From a virus: a DNA stretch of 21,742 nt. The notes beneath the pieces are model-generated. The model was given only the letters and a program-made list of their open reading frames with translations, did no database searches and was not told the DNA's origin. Where the stretch lies: positions 1 to 21,742 of the IMG/VR virus record IMGVR_UViG_3300049793_000137. The stretch is one strand, 5' to 3'. Numbering within the stretch: position 1 is the stretch's first letter; each line of letters starts with the position of its first letter. Shown here one piece after another: positions 1 to 6,606 of this stretch. Position numbers and translations under genes: made by a program.

Positions 1-280
1 GGAAGAATTTGCCCCTGAAGAAGTCGCCGCCAACATCGCGCTGTCGATCAAGATGATGGCTGAACGACCGGTTATTCGGAATGTCGAGCCGGAGATGAAG
101 ACCGCGGCCAGTCCGACGATCAACATCGCAATGACCGACAATCGCGAGCCGACGGTCGTCAATGTCGCGCCGCCGAACGTCATCATAGAGGCAAAGCACA
201 CCAAGGAAATCACGACTGTCACCGGCTACGACAAGAACGGTCGGATCAAGTCGTTTGAAAAAGAAGAGGTGGACAAGTGA
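1..280 (+). CDS. C-terminal end of an upstream phage head-region protein (5' partial)
   Basis: The reading frame is open from base 2 with no start visible, so the gene begins upstream; the ATG at 53 is probably internal. About 92 residues are visible. The first part looks helical. Then comes a stretch rich in Val, Pro and Asn (TVVNVAPPNVIIEAK) and a charged end (VTGYDKNGRIKSFEKEE). From memory, this style of ending, with alternating V/P strands followed by a 'YD..GRI..FE' motif, is common on small proteins or C-terminal tails near the portal and capsid genes of proteobacterial siphophages. I cannot name the protein. Its stop codon overlaps the next gene's GTG start (GTGA, 277-280), so the two are translationally coupled. 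Confidence 0.7.
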   Translation, partial: EEFAPEEVAANIALSIKMMAERPVIRNVEPEMKTAASPTINIAMTDNREPTVVNVAPPNVIIEAKHTKEITTVTGYDKNGRIKSFEKEEVDK

Positions 281-678
281 CACTCCAATATTCCGTTGCC
301 GTAAGAAATGCCAAGCTCGACGCGATCGAAACGGCGATCAGCACGTCGGCGATCATGAAAATCAGGACGACGACGGTTCCTGCCAATTGCGCGGCGGCTG
401 ATGCTGGCGCGGTGCTCGCGACCGTTGCGCTTGGCGCGGATTGGATGGCCGCCGCCTCGGGTGGCGCGAAAGCAAAATCCGGCACATGGGAAGACACATC
501 CGCCGATGCATCGGGAACGGCTGCGCATTTCCGCATCTATGCTTCTGACGGCACGACCTGCCATATCCAAGGCACGGTCGGCACCAGCGGCACCGACATG
601 ATCGTGGATTCGGTCAGCTTCACGGCCGGCCAGGATTTCATCGTCAACACGTTCACCATCACCGACAACAACGCCTGA
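277..678 (+). CDS. Small phage virion-type hypothetical protein, 133 aa
   Basis: The GTG start overlaps the previous stop and is preceded by a purine-rich AGGTGG at about 267-272. The N-terminus has a short helix (VRNAKLDAIETAI). The rest looks beta-rich, with many Thr, Ser, Ala and Gly and a motif read as DWMAAASGGAKAKSGTW. Two Cys are present, one in VPANCAA and one in TTCHIQG. I recall this protein type as a recurring hypothetical between head genes in alphaproteobacterial phages, but it has no assigned function that I know of. Its position between head genes suggests a minor virion or decoration protein; that is inference. A 13-nt gap with a strong AGGAGGAG site leads to the next gene. 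Confidence 0.8.
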   Translation: MTLQYSVAVRNAKLDAIETAISTSAIMKIRTTTVPANCAAADAGAVLATVALGADWMAAASGGAKAKSGTWEDTSADASGTAAHFRIYASDGTTCHIQGTVGTSGTDMIVDSVSFTAGQDFIVNTFTITDNNA

Positions 679-691
679 GGAGGAGCATAAA

Positions 692-880
692 ATGACCATC
701 CGTGCCACAGTCCTGCTTGGCGGAGATCATGCCACCAATCTTAGCAATAATCCGGCTGCCGCTACCATCAATATCCCGTTCGTTATTACGATTTCTGATT
801 CATCGTCTACTACCTCGCCGACTTTCAATACCCAAGGTCAGGTGACCATATCACTAGGACTCAGCTCGAAAAAAAGCTGA
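692..880 (+). CDS. Very small hypothetical protein, 62 aa
   Basis: The ATG is preceded by the best Shine-Dalgarno of the region (AGGAGGAG at about 678-685), which supports a real gene despite its size. The protein is Thr/Ser/Asn-rich with alternating hydrophobic residues (INIPFVITISD, QGQVTISLGLSS), which suggests a small beta fold or strand-forming peptide, and it ends in Lys-Lys-Ser. There are no Cys, no membrane segment and no signal peptide. I do not recognise a family. It lies between two probable virion proteins, so a small structural or decoration role is plausible but unsupported. The 3' end is followed by a 114-base AT-rich spacer, the first break in the overlapping gene chain. Confidence 0.65.
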   Translation: MTIRATVLLGGDHATNLSNNPAAATINIPFVITISDSSSTTSPTFNTQGQVTISLGLSSKKS

Positions 881-931
881 TGATGCCCTACGAAATAGCG
901 TTGCAGCTTTTATGCTGACACTCGATCCAAC

Positions 932-959
932 ATATATTATCGATCCTGACGATATATAT
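932..959. repeat. AT-rich imperfect inverted repeat in the 881-994 spacer
   Basis: Arms at 932-942 and 950-959 pair over 10 bp with one bulged T, around a 7-nt loop (atcctga). Four T (959-962) follow directly. The spacer is clearly more AT-rich than the surrounding genes. It could be a weak terminator, an operator or simply promoter-like AT-rich DNA. I see no well-spaced -35/-10 pair that would let me call a promoter. Confidence 0.35.
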
Positions 960-994
960 TTTCCCATGTCGCGATAAAAAAGGGCACCAAGTCT

Positions 995-1540
995 ATGGGT
1001 CGGCAACTTTTTCAGGATGGTCCATTTATTGACCCACCGGTCACTGCTCCGGGCGCCTATTCCACAACAACGATCGCCCCGCTGTGGCCGGCCGCATCGT
1101 TCACGCCAATCTTTGCCAACGATCCGAAGGCAGGGAAAATCTATTGTGTCCGTGCTGGCGGCATTATTACCATGTCCGTCAACACCTGCTCGCTGTTGAT
1201 TACGCCTAAATACGGAACTGGTCTTGTTGTCCTCGGTGCCGGCCCGGCGCAAGTCCTGCCGGTCATGACCAACATCCCATGGTATCTGCAGGCGGAACTG
1301 GTGTTCAGGACCATTGGCGCAGCCGGCACGAACTCGACGGCGGTTCTGTCGGGTGTGATGTCGATCCAGGGCACACTTGCCACCGCCGGCGCAGGGACAA
1401 ACGTGGTCTTCGGCTCAACGGCATCGGTTAATGTCGACGCCACGATCAACAGCAACATCGAGATCAACACGACGCTGGGTGGCACTACGGGGTCACCGTC
1501 TCTACAGACGCTTTGGGCATATCTGTTCAGCCGGAATTAA
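995..1540 (+). CDS. Probable phage virion protein (beta-rich), 181 aa
   Basis: The ATG at 995 has a modest AGGG site about 10 nt upstream. The sequence opens with an extended segment (GRQLFQDGPF, then APLWPAA) and is then Thr/Val/Ala-rich with alternating strands (IYCVRAGGIITMSV, VVLGAGPAQVLPV, ELVFRTIGAAGTNS). The last third includes VFGSTASVNVDATINSNIEI and the aromatic end LWAYLFSRN. This pattern fits a jelly-roll or beta-sandwich virion protein such as a capsid decoration protein. That assignment rests on composition and context, not on a recognised family. It ends three bases before the repeat protein, so the two are surely co-translated. Confidence 0.75.
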   Translation: MGRQLFQDGPFIDPPVTAPGAYSTTTIAPLWPAASFTPIFANDPKAGKIYCVRAGGIITMSVNTCSLLITPKYGTGLVVLGAGPAQVLPVMTNIPWYLQAELVFRTIGAAGTNSTAVLSGVMSIQGTLATAGAGTNVVFGSTASVNVDATINSNIEINTTLGGTTGSPSLQTLWAYLFSRN

Positions 1541-1543
1541 ACG

Positions 1544-3073
1544 ATGCCGACATTCCACGGGACACGTCAACAAGGTGGCGTTCCAAATGTCCCGCGCTCG
1601 TTGCCAGTCGTTCGAAGCTACCAGAAAAGGATACCCAATCCGCTCGGCGTAATCACCGGCACTGTCGCGGCAACTGAGGCTGCTGACAGCGCCTCGATTG
1701 CGGCAATCTTGAAGGTGCAGGCTACATTCTCTGCGACCGAAGCGGCCGATACGGTCTCGGCAACGGCAGTTGTCAAAATCCAGTCAAGCCTGTCGGCAAC
1801 AGAAAGCGCCGATACCCTCGCATCTGCCGCGGCGCTGAAGATCAAGGCGACGTTGGCCTCCACCGAGGGTGCCGACACGCTTTCTGGCGCGGCCAAGGTA
1901 AAGCTACAGGCCACAGATGCGACCACAGAAGCTGCCGACACGCTCTCCTCGGCATCGGCGCTTAAAATACAGGCATCTGTTTCTGCGACGGAAGCCACGA
2001 ATACCCTATCGTCAGCCGCCGCTCTCAAGTTGCAAGGATCTCTGTCGAGGGCAGAAAGCGCCGACACATTAACAGGTTCTGCAAGCCTCAAACTTCAAGC
2101 GGCGTTTGCAAACACGGAAACCGCTGACAGCCTCGCCAGCGCGACCATTCTGAAACTGAAAGGAACCGAGACCGCCACCGAAGCTGCGGATACAGTTTCC
2201 TCGACGGCTGCGCTCAAAATTCAGAGTTCGCTTTCCGTAACCGAAGCGGCAGATACGCTATCGTCTTCCGGCGTATTGAAGCTTCAGGCCACTTTTTCGA
2301 CGACGGAGTCCGCAGACACCTTAACCTCGTTGGCTGTTCTGAAATTACAGGCCGGCGAAGGCACTACGGAAGCGGCCGACGCATTGTCCGCTTCGGCGGG
2401 TCTGAAAATTCAGGCATCGCTGACGGTGACAGAAGGCGCCGACATTCTCTCGGCATCGTCAGTCATCCCGATCAATGCGGTGCTGGCGAAAAGCGAGGCT
2501 GCCGACACGCTCGGTTCAACGGCAAACCTGAAGGTTCAAGGAGCAGAGGCAGGCGTCGAGCGGGCTGACACCCTTGGCTCTGCCGCCAAACTAAAGCTGC
2601 AGGTAGTTCTAACCAGTACGGAAGGAGCAGACACATCAACGGCGGCTGCCGCACTGAAAGTTCATGCGAGCCGCGCCGGACTTGAACAGGCCGACACGCT
2701 GGCCGCCAGCGCATCGCTTAGGCTCAAAGCAAGCTTCTCTCAGACCGAAGCCGCTGACACGATGGATTCAGTCGGAAGTCTGGAATTTGCCGATACGCTT
2801 GTTTCAAATTCGGGTGCCGAAGTCGCCATTATTGCTGGTCTGGGGACTATTGAAGCGGCCGATGTGCTGGCCTCTATAGCCACCATACCCGTTCAGGAAA
2901 TCTCATTTGGCGGCGTCGTTTTCCATCGGCCCCGTCGCGCCCAACCTCCGCAACTGTCCACTATCACTGCGCGGATCGATATCAATGAAAACGGCGACAC
3001 CTGTGAGGCATCGGCCGCTCTCGGCTTTGATCCTGTCGCCATGGACAACGACTTGCTGCTCATCGCGGCTTGA
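1544..3073 (+). CDS. Tandem 21-residue repeat virion protein, 509 aa
   Basis: Residues 1-42 form a basic, Pro-rich leader. Residues 43-399 are 17 uninterrupted repeats of exactly 21 residues with consensus roughly TEAADTLSSAAxLKIQASLS. Glu3, Ala5, Asp6, position 7 (Thr/Ser), Leu8, Leu14, Lys15 and Gln17 are the most constant. Residues 400-434 look like two fused damaged repeats, a last partial repeat follows (435-451), and residues 452-509 are a different, probably globular end. I recall unnamed TEA-x-DT repeats in other proteobacterial phage structural genes; I know of no function. Position among head genes suggests a capsid-surface or neck-associated fibre. The copies differ strongly in DNA while the protein pattern holds, arguing for selection on the protein. 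Confidence 0.85.
   Translation: MPTFHGTRQQGGVPNVPRSLPVVRSYQKRIPNPLGVITGTVAATEAADSASIAAILKVQATFSATEAADTVSATAVVKIQSSLSATESADTLASAAALKIKATLASTEGADTLSGAAKVKLQATDATTEAADTLSSASALKIQASVSATEATNTLSSAAALKLQGSLSRAESADTLTGSASLKLQAAFANTETADSLASATILKLKGTETATEAADTVSSTAALKIQSSLSVTEAADTLSSSGVLKLQATFSTTESADTLTSLAVLKLQAGEGTTEAADALSASAGLKIQASLTVTEGADILSASSVIPINAVLAKSEAADTLGSTANLKVQGAEAGVERADTLGSAAKLKLQVVLTSTEGADTSTAAAALKVHASRAGLEQADTLAASASLRLKASFSQTEAADTMDSVGSLEFADTLVSNSGAEVAIIAGLGTIEAADVLASIATIPVQEISFGGVVFHRPRRAQPPQLSTITARIDINENGDTCEASAALGFDPVAMDNDLLLIAA
1670..2740 (+). repeat. 17 tandem 63-bp units encoding 21-residue repeats
   Basis: Exact 63-base spacing runs from 1670 (codon for Ala43) to 2740 without a single length change. 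The unit starts are marked by codons for [TSA]-E-x-[AT]-[DN]. Synonymous choices differ widely between copies, for example several different spellings of Ala-Asp-Thr-Leu. The array is therefore old or has diverged under protein-level constraint rather than being a recent expansion. From 2741 the period breaks: the next block is 105 bases, followed by a partial unit starting at 2846. Confidence 0.9.
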
Positions 3074-3083
3074 GGAAATCTGA

Positions 3084-3566
3084 ATGTCAAAACTCGTGCC
3101 CAAATACACGATGTGGGAAGCGCTCAACGCCACTCTCAGTCTCGGCCAGAAGGCGCTCGACGAGATCCGCACGCTCGCGCGCATGCCTGGTCCGGCAGGC
3201 AAGGACGGCATCGGCGTTGATAATGTCAAAGTCAAACATTTGGACAAAGGCCGCATTCAAATCTTTAGTTTCATGCTCAAAGGCGAGGTTGTTTCAGAAC
3301 AACGCCTCGTGACCTCAAATCAGATTTACCGCGGCGTCTACCAGGACGGAAAGCAATACCTGTGCGGTGACACCGTCACATGGAGCGGCTCGCAATGGCA
3401 TTGCGACGCCGAAGAGACGACCGAAAAGCCTGGGCACGTCGACGGCAATGACAAAGCGTGGACGCTCTCCGTGAAGCGTGGATCCGACGGCAAAGACGGC
3501 AAAGACCTTGTTACTGGTCCGCTTCCTTCGGTGAAAATCGACAAGCCTGACGGCAAGGCTGACTGA
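3084..3566 (+). CDS. Collagen-like / carbohydrate-binding-like phage protein, 160 aa
   Basis: The ATG follows a GAGGA site. The N-terminal 30 residues look helical. A collagen-like GPAGKDGIG lies at 36-44 and a second, GSDGKDGKD, at 133-141. Between them, residues 82-131 carry a pattern like the small chitin-binding CBM5/12 fold: YxGVYQDGKQYLCGDTV, then WSGSQWHC, then TTEKPG and AWTL. Aromatic residues W100, W105 and W126 could form the binding face. C94 and C107 could form a disulfide. Phage proteins with this 'GD.V..GG..W....T...PG..W.L' element next to collagen-like repeats are common, and binding to cell-surface glycans is the usual guess. Its place before the gp6-like connector is odd for a tail fibre and suggests display on the head or neck. 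Confidence 0.7.
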   Translation: MSKLVPKYTMWEALNATLSLGQKALDEIRTLARMPGPAGKDGIGVDNVKVKHLDKGRIQIFSFMLKGEVVSEQRLVTSNQIYRGVYQDGKQYLCGDTVTWSGSQWHCDAEETTEKPGHVDGNDKAWTLSVKRGSDGKDGKDLVTGPLPSVKIDKPDGKAD

Positions 3567-4237
3567 TGCGCAACCTGTTCACCGTCACGACCGCGAACAG
3601 CGACCCGCTGCTAACGACGGCAGAGGCGCGCGCCGCAGTAGGCATCACCGACACGTCACGCGATGCTGATCTGACGCGGCTGGTCGCTCGCATCTCGGCC
3701 GCGATCTACCGGGCGTCAAAAGTCAGGACCGACGGCGTACATGCACCGACTTTGCTCTCCGAAAGCGTCACCGAGACCTTCCGGAGCACCACGTTTGAGA
3801 CTTGCGGTCTGAAAAGCCTGCTGCTGTCGCGCCGGCGCATCAGCGACATCGAGACGATCACCGAAGGCACGACCGAGCTCGTCGACGCGGACTTCGAATA
3901 TGATGCGGCCAGCGGCGAACTGTTCCGGCTTGGCTCGAGCGATGTCACCGTATGGCCGAGCGGGCTGATCACAGTCGAATATATCGCTGGCCTGATCGCG
4001 CCGTCAGATGATCTGAAGCTCGCTGCGGAGACATGGCTGCGGGCATTGTGGCGTGATGCCTATCAGACGCCGGCGACGATTCTCGATCCGTTCGAGAAGG
4101 TTGTCGAGATTCCAGGGGTAATTCGACGTGAGAGATGGATCAGCGCGATGACTGTCAATGCAGACATGTCGCTAATGCCGGCAGAGGTAGAATCCATCCT
4201 CTATGACGGCGGCTACATCGAAACATGGGTGGCATGA
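3566..4237 (+). CDS. gp6-like head-tail connector protein, 223 aa
   Basis: The start overlaps the previous stop (TGATG at 3564-3568). The N-terminal part has the HK97 gp6-like (Phage_gp6-like / DnaT-connector) pattern: 'LTTAEARAAVGI' followed by a helix with 'DADLTRLVARISAAIYRASK'. In this family the protein forms a ring under the portal as the first head completion piece. The middle section (residues about 65-150) is beta-rich and the C-terminal half has the helix LKLAAETWLRALWRDAYQ. The length is typical of alphaproteobacterial siphophage connectors. The next gene begins two bases after the stop. The family assignment is from pattern memory; the position between head genes and neck genes agrees with it. 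Confidence 0.75.
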   Translation: MRNLFTVTTANSDPLLTTAEARAAVGITDTSRDADLTRLVARISAAIYRASKVRTDGVHAPTLLSESVTETFRSTTFETCGLKSLLLSRRRISDIETITEGTTELVDADFEYDAASGELFRLGSSDVTVWPSGLITVEYIAGLIAPSDDLKLAAETWLRALWRDAYQTPATILDPFEKVVEIPGVIRRERWISAMTVNADMSLMPAEVESILYDGGYIETWVA

Positions 4238-4238
4238 G

Positions 4239-4646
4239 ATGAACAATTCTGGCAGTTTTGTCCTTTTTGCCGCCGGCATCACAACCGCGCTCACCGCGCA
4301 GGCGCAGACGCCAATTGACGAGCTTGAGGGGATGCTGTCGGCCAGTATCGTCGCTCGATTTGCCTATGGCGGATCGGGAGGCACGAGCGTCTCGGCCTTG
4401 GTCCAGACGAGTTTCGATGGCGGGACAATCTTTTTTGATGTGGCGCGGCTCGACTTCGCCACATCAAGCGGAACCAGATATGTCAACCTGTCCGGCCTCA
4501 CGGCAAAGGGCGCGACGGCCTATGCGGCACTTTCCGCAGAAGGCGTCAATGATGGTTTGCTCGGGCCGATGTTCCGAGCGGTGATCACGAGTGTCGGCAC
4601 CTACGTCTCGGGCACGCTCCTCGATCTGCGGATGGTTGCACGATGA
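4239..4646 (+). CDS. Phage structural hypothetical protein, 135 aa
   Basis: I choose the ATG at 4239 because it lies immediately after the upstream stop (TGA 4235-4237). The earlier in-frame ATG at 4203 would overlap the connector gene. The protein begins MNNSGSFVLFAAGITTALTAQAQ, which superficially resembles a signal peptide but is more likely the first strands of a beta domain. The body (SASIVARFAYGGSGGTSVSALVQTSFDGGTIFFDVARLDF) looks like a compact beta-sandwich. I recall homologous-looking hypotheticals next to connector genes in Rhizobiales phages; no function is known to me. Translation is coupled on both sides: the stop overlaps the next ATG (ATGA, 4643-4646). Confidence 0.75.
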   Translation: MNNSGSFVLFAAGITTALTAQAQTPIDELEGMLSASIVARFAYGGSGGTSVSALVQTSFDGGTIFFDVARLDFATSSGTRYVNLSGLTAKGATAYAALSAEGVNDGLLGPMFRAVITSVGTYVSGTLLDLRMVAR

Positions 4647-4828
4647 TTAGTCGCGGTCTGTTCGGTGCGGCCGGGATCATGAGCGATTATCGCGCGTTCC
4701 GCCGACAGGGCATGGGCTTTTTCGAGGCTTGCGGTGCGGCCTTCGATTATTGGCGGTGGGATTGTCAAAACTGGATGGCTTGGGATGGCAAGCCTCGCGA
4801 TCTCGCTTTCCGAAAGTGGTTCCGGTGA
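4643..4828 (+). CDS. Small aromatic/basic hypothetical protein, 61 aa
   Basis: It overlaps its neighbours at both ends (ATGA at 4643-4646 and GTGA at 4825-4828), which is strong evidence that this short frame is translated. It has 11 Trp/Tyr/Phe in its last 50 residues (YRAFRRQGMGFFEACG, FDYWRWDCQNWMAW), a net positive charge and no membrane segment. Tiny proteins with 'YR.FRR.GM..FEA' are frequent between connector genes of alphaproteobacterial phages, but I know of no role. Close coupling to the head-closure candidate suggests an accessory of neck assembly; that is inference. Confidence 0.7.
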   Translation: MISRGLFGAAGIMSDYRAFRRQGMGFFEACGAAFDYWRWDCQNWMAWDGKPRDLAFRKWFR

Positions 4829-5211
4829 GTGGTCTCCGTGAGACGCTCGACGCCGCCTTGCTTGAGGCGGCCGAGGACATCGTGCTTCGCCGGCAGGTCG
4901 CGAGCGGATCGAACATCGCCAACATCGATGTCACCTGCCGCGCTCGGGTCGACACCGTCGGCGCGGATGAGATCGCCGGCACGATCTCCGTGTCGGACCT
5001 GAAGATCATCATGTCGCCGACTGAAATCCTAGCGGCGCAATGGCCGGGCGGCGTTCCGGCCTATCCAGTTTCGAACGCCAGCGATGTCCGCATCCCGCGC
5101 ATCACCGATTTCGTCATCGCGCGTGGCAAGGTGCGGCAGGTGAAGATGGTCGATCCCAAGATCATCGGCGTTGATGGCTGGTGCAGGGTCAATTTGGTGG
5201 TGGCAGGCTGA
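4825..5211 (+). CDS. Probable head-closure (head-tail stopper-like) protein, 128 aa
   Basis: I choose the GTG at 4825, which overlaps the previous stop as GTGA. The longer frame from ATG 4729 would run through the whole preceding gene and has an unlikely N-terminus. Residues 1-20 are helical (GLRETLDAALLEAAEDI). Then come beta strands with VTCRARVDTV, an 'EIAGTISVSDLKIIMSPTEI' block, 'AQWPGGVP' and 'IARGKVRQVKMVDP'. A helix followed by a small beta-barrel with a 'SPT.I' turn and a 'G..R.V..V.P' strand resembles head completion / stopper proteins that plug the portal ring and receive the tail. Position after the connector and before the gp10-like and terminator genes supports this. No sequence family was confirmed. 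Confidence 0.65.
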   Translation: MSGLRETLDAALLEAAEDIVLRRQVASGSNIANIDVTCRARVDTVGADEIAGTISVSDLKIIMSPTEILAAQWPGGVPAYPVSNASDVRIPRITDFVIARGKVRQVKMVDPKIIGVDGWCRVNLVVAG

Positions 5212-5333
5212 TGGCTTCCCACGGTTCCCACTCGATAATCATCTGCCCAAAGTGTGGCTTGGCGTTCAACGTGAAGCGCCAGTTCGATCAGCATTTCCCG
5301 ACGTATACGGGCACAGGAAAGGTGGTAGGCTGA
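5211..5333 (+). CDS. Micro-gene with a CPKC zinc-knuckle-like motif, 40 aa
   Basis: This very short frame starts at the ATG overlapping the previous stop (TGATG at 5209-5213) and ends in a TGATG that starts the next gene (5331-5335), so it fills its interval exactly. The sequence contains Cys12-Pro-Lys-Cys15 and then His28 twelve residues later, i.e. the first three ligands of a C2H2-type finger; His4 and His7 near the N-terminus could also bind metal. It may bind zinc, but nothing shows a partner or DNA contact. The evidence for it being a gene is the perfect stop/start coupling on both sides and the non-random CPKCG motif. Confidence 0.6.
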   Translation: MASHGSHSIIICPKCGLAFNVKRQFDQHFPTYTGTGKVVG

Positions 5334-5530
5334 TGGGTATCGTTTCAAGCCGTCCTGCGGTGCCACGGCCGCCGCTATCGAGCAACCCCGAAATCCGTGA
5401 GATACAGTTGCGCGAACGGGCGATTGCCGCCCTGCGCAACGACCGACCACAAAGGCAACCGGATAATTCTTCAATCCTTGGCAATTGGATAGGGCCATTC
5501 CTATTCGGCTGGCTTATGGGACACGACTGA
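5333..5530 (+). CDS. Small protein with hydrophobic C-terminus, 65 aa
   Basis: I take the ATG at 5333, which overlaps the stop of the 40-aa gene. The open frame extends further upstream but only as a shadow of the neighbouring genes. The N-terminal half is Pro/Arg-rich (SSRPAVPRPPLSSNPEIREIQLRERAIAAL is partly helical). The last 20 residues, ILGNWIGPFLFGWLMGHD, are hydrophobic and aromatic, enough for a membrane-associated or buried helix but short for a confident transmembrane call. It is coupled to the next gene by TGATG (5528-5532). I do not recognise a family. Confidence 0.6.
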   Translation: MGIVSSRPAVPRPPLSSNPEIREIQLRERAIAALRNDRPQRQPDNSSILGNWIGPFLFGWLMGHD

Positions 5531-6606
5531 TGACAGACGGTAAGCTCCTACATCGCATCGTGGTCTGGCCGACCTACGAGGACGCCGCTGCGGCCAAAGA
5601 GGATGCGGCAAGCGTTGACTGCAAGCGGGACAACAGACTCACGGTCTGGCCGACCTATGAACAGGCTGCCGCGCATACGAATATAGGCGCTGGCGGGGGC
5701 GGTGGAGCGCCTGAATGGGTGCCTGCCAATGCCGTCGTTCATTCCGACTTTGCCGCCGGCAATCACTGGGCCGGCAACGCGGTCGTGATGCTTGGTGATC
5801 TGTGGGAAGAGAACCTAGATTGGAGCGCCTTTGATCCCGCTCTGGTGACGGCATCTGGTTTGACTAATCATCCGAACGATGCCGCGCCGACTATGAACCG
5901 GACATACTCCGCGCCGCTTTTGGCTGGTGATTTCTATTGCCTGACAACGGCTACCATTGATGTCAATGCATCGTTCGAAATGGCTGCATCGGAACTGCCA
6001 GGGTATACGCTGCATCGGGAACTAGACCCGTCCGCGACCACTGGCACTGTTGGCGGCAACGTGCAGGATTTTGCCGATCTCAGTGAGGACATGCCAAGCC
6101 CGCCCGTCGCGTATCCCAACCTAGGCGCAGTCATGGCTGTGACGGCCGGCACCATCAGAACCGCGATCAATTATAGCGCGGTGAACGAATATAGCGTCGA
6201 TACTATCGGCGACCCTTTGACTGACCTTGAGATTGGCATTCTTGGGTCCGACAATTCGGCGATCATCACAGTCACATATTACGCGGGAGTACCATCCGAC
6301 GCGACCATGCGGACGCTCTCGCTTGTCGGAACGCCAACTGCGCCGAGCAATCTCACCGTCCCCGTTATTCAGGATTTTGGTACGGAAGTCGATGTGATGG
6401 AAGCTGGAACATGGGAGGCAAACCCTCATCCAGAGGATAACTTGACCTATCAATGGTATCGCGATGGTGTGGCGATTGATGGCGAAACGAATTCGTACCA
6501 TGCCTACGTGCCAGAGGATTCCGGTGCTTCCATGAAGGTGCGAGAGACAGCGACCAATGCAGTCGGCTCGGCCAGCGTAGATTCCAACACGATCACGGCT
6601 CCATGA
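5530..6606 (+). CDS. Ig-like-domain virion protein, 358 aa
   Basis: The start is the ATG overlapping the previous stop. The N-terminus carries two copies of a short motif, VVWPTYEDAAA (11-21) and TVWPTYEQAAA (38-48), then a flexible GAGGGGG linker at about 53-59. Residues 60-265 form a beta-rich domain beginning APEWVPANAVVHSDF, a type I recall from several alphaproteobacterial phage proteins without a name. Residues about 268-358 are a bacterial-type Ig-like domain. The core Trp is W309 in YQWYRDG, and the last strands are VRETATNAVGSASVDSNTIT; the usual partner Cys is replaced. Ig-like domains on phage virions are thought to aid weak attachment to carbohydrate or mucus. It is the last gene before a noncoding break with a terminator. 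Confidence 0.75.
   Translation: MTDGKLLHRIVVWPTYEDAAAAKEDAASVDCKRDNRLTVWPTYEQAAAHTNIGAGGGGGAPEWVPANAVVHSDFAAGNHWAGNAVVMLGDLWEENLDWSAFDPALVTASGLTNHPNDAAPTMNRTYSAPLLAGDFYCLTTATIDVNASFEMAASELPGYTLHRELDPSATTGTVGGNVQDFADLSEDMPSPPVAYPNLGAVMAVTAGTIRTAINYSAVNEYSVDTIGDPLTDLEIGILGSDNSAIITVTYYAGVPSDATMRTLSLVGTPTAPSNLTVPVIQDFGTEVDVMEAGTWEANPHPEDNLTYQWYRDGVAIDGETNSYHAYVPEDSGASMKVRETATNAVGSASVDSNTITAP

Noticed and set aside
226-708. 160-aa reverse-strand ORF opposite the first head genes
   Set aside because: Arg-rich shadow of the + strand genes, no ribosome site, and it crosses two well-supported genes.
880-977. Micro-ORFs of 12 aa (880-918) and 21 aa (912-977)
   Set aside because: They are coupled by overlap but too short, without a motif, and located in an AT-rich spacer. 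The longer one faintly resembles the start of antitoxin-like proteins, which I judge to be chance.
1618-2091. 157-aa reverse-strand ORF within the repeat gene
   Set aside because: It arises from the periodic composition of the 63-bp repeats; its own repetitiveness mirrors the sense repeats.
4729-4824. Longer N-terminus for the head-closure candidate
   Set aside because: It would overlap almost all of the 61-aa gene. GTG 4825 gives the coupled GTGA start seen at other junctions.
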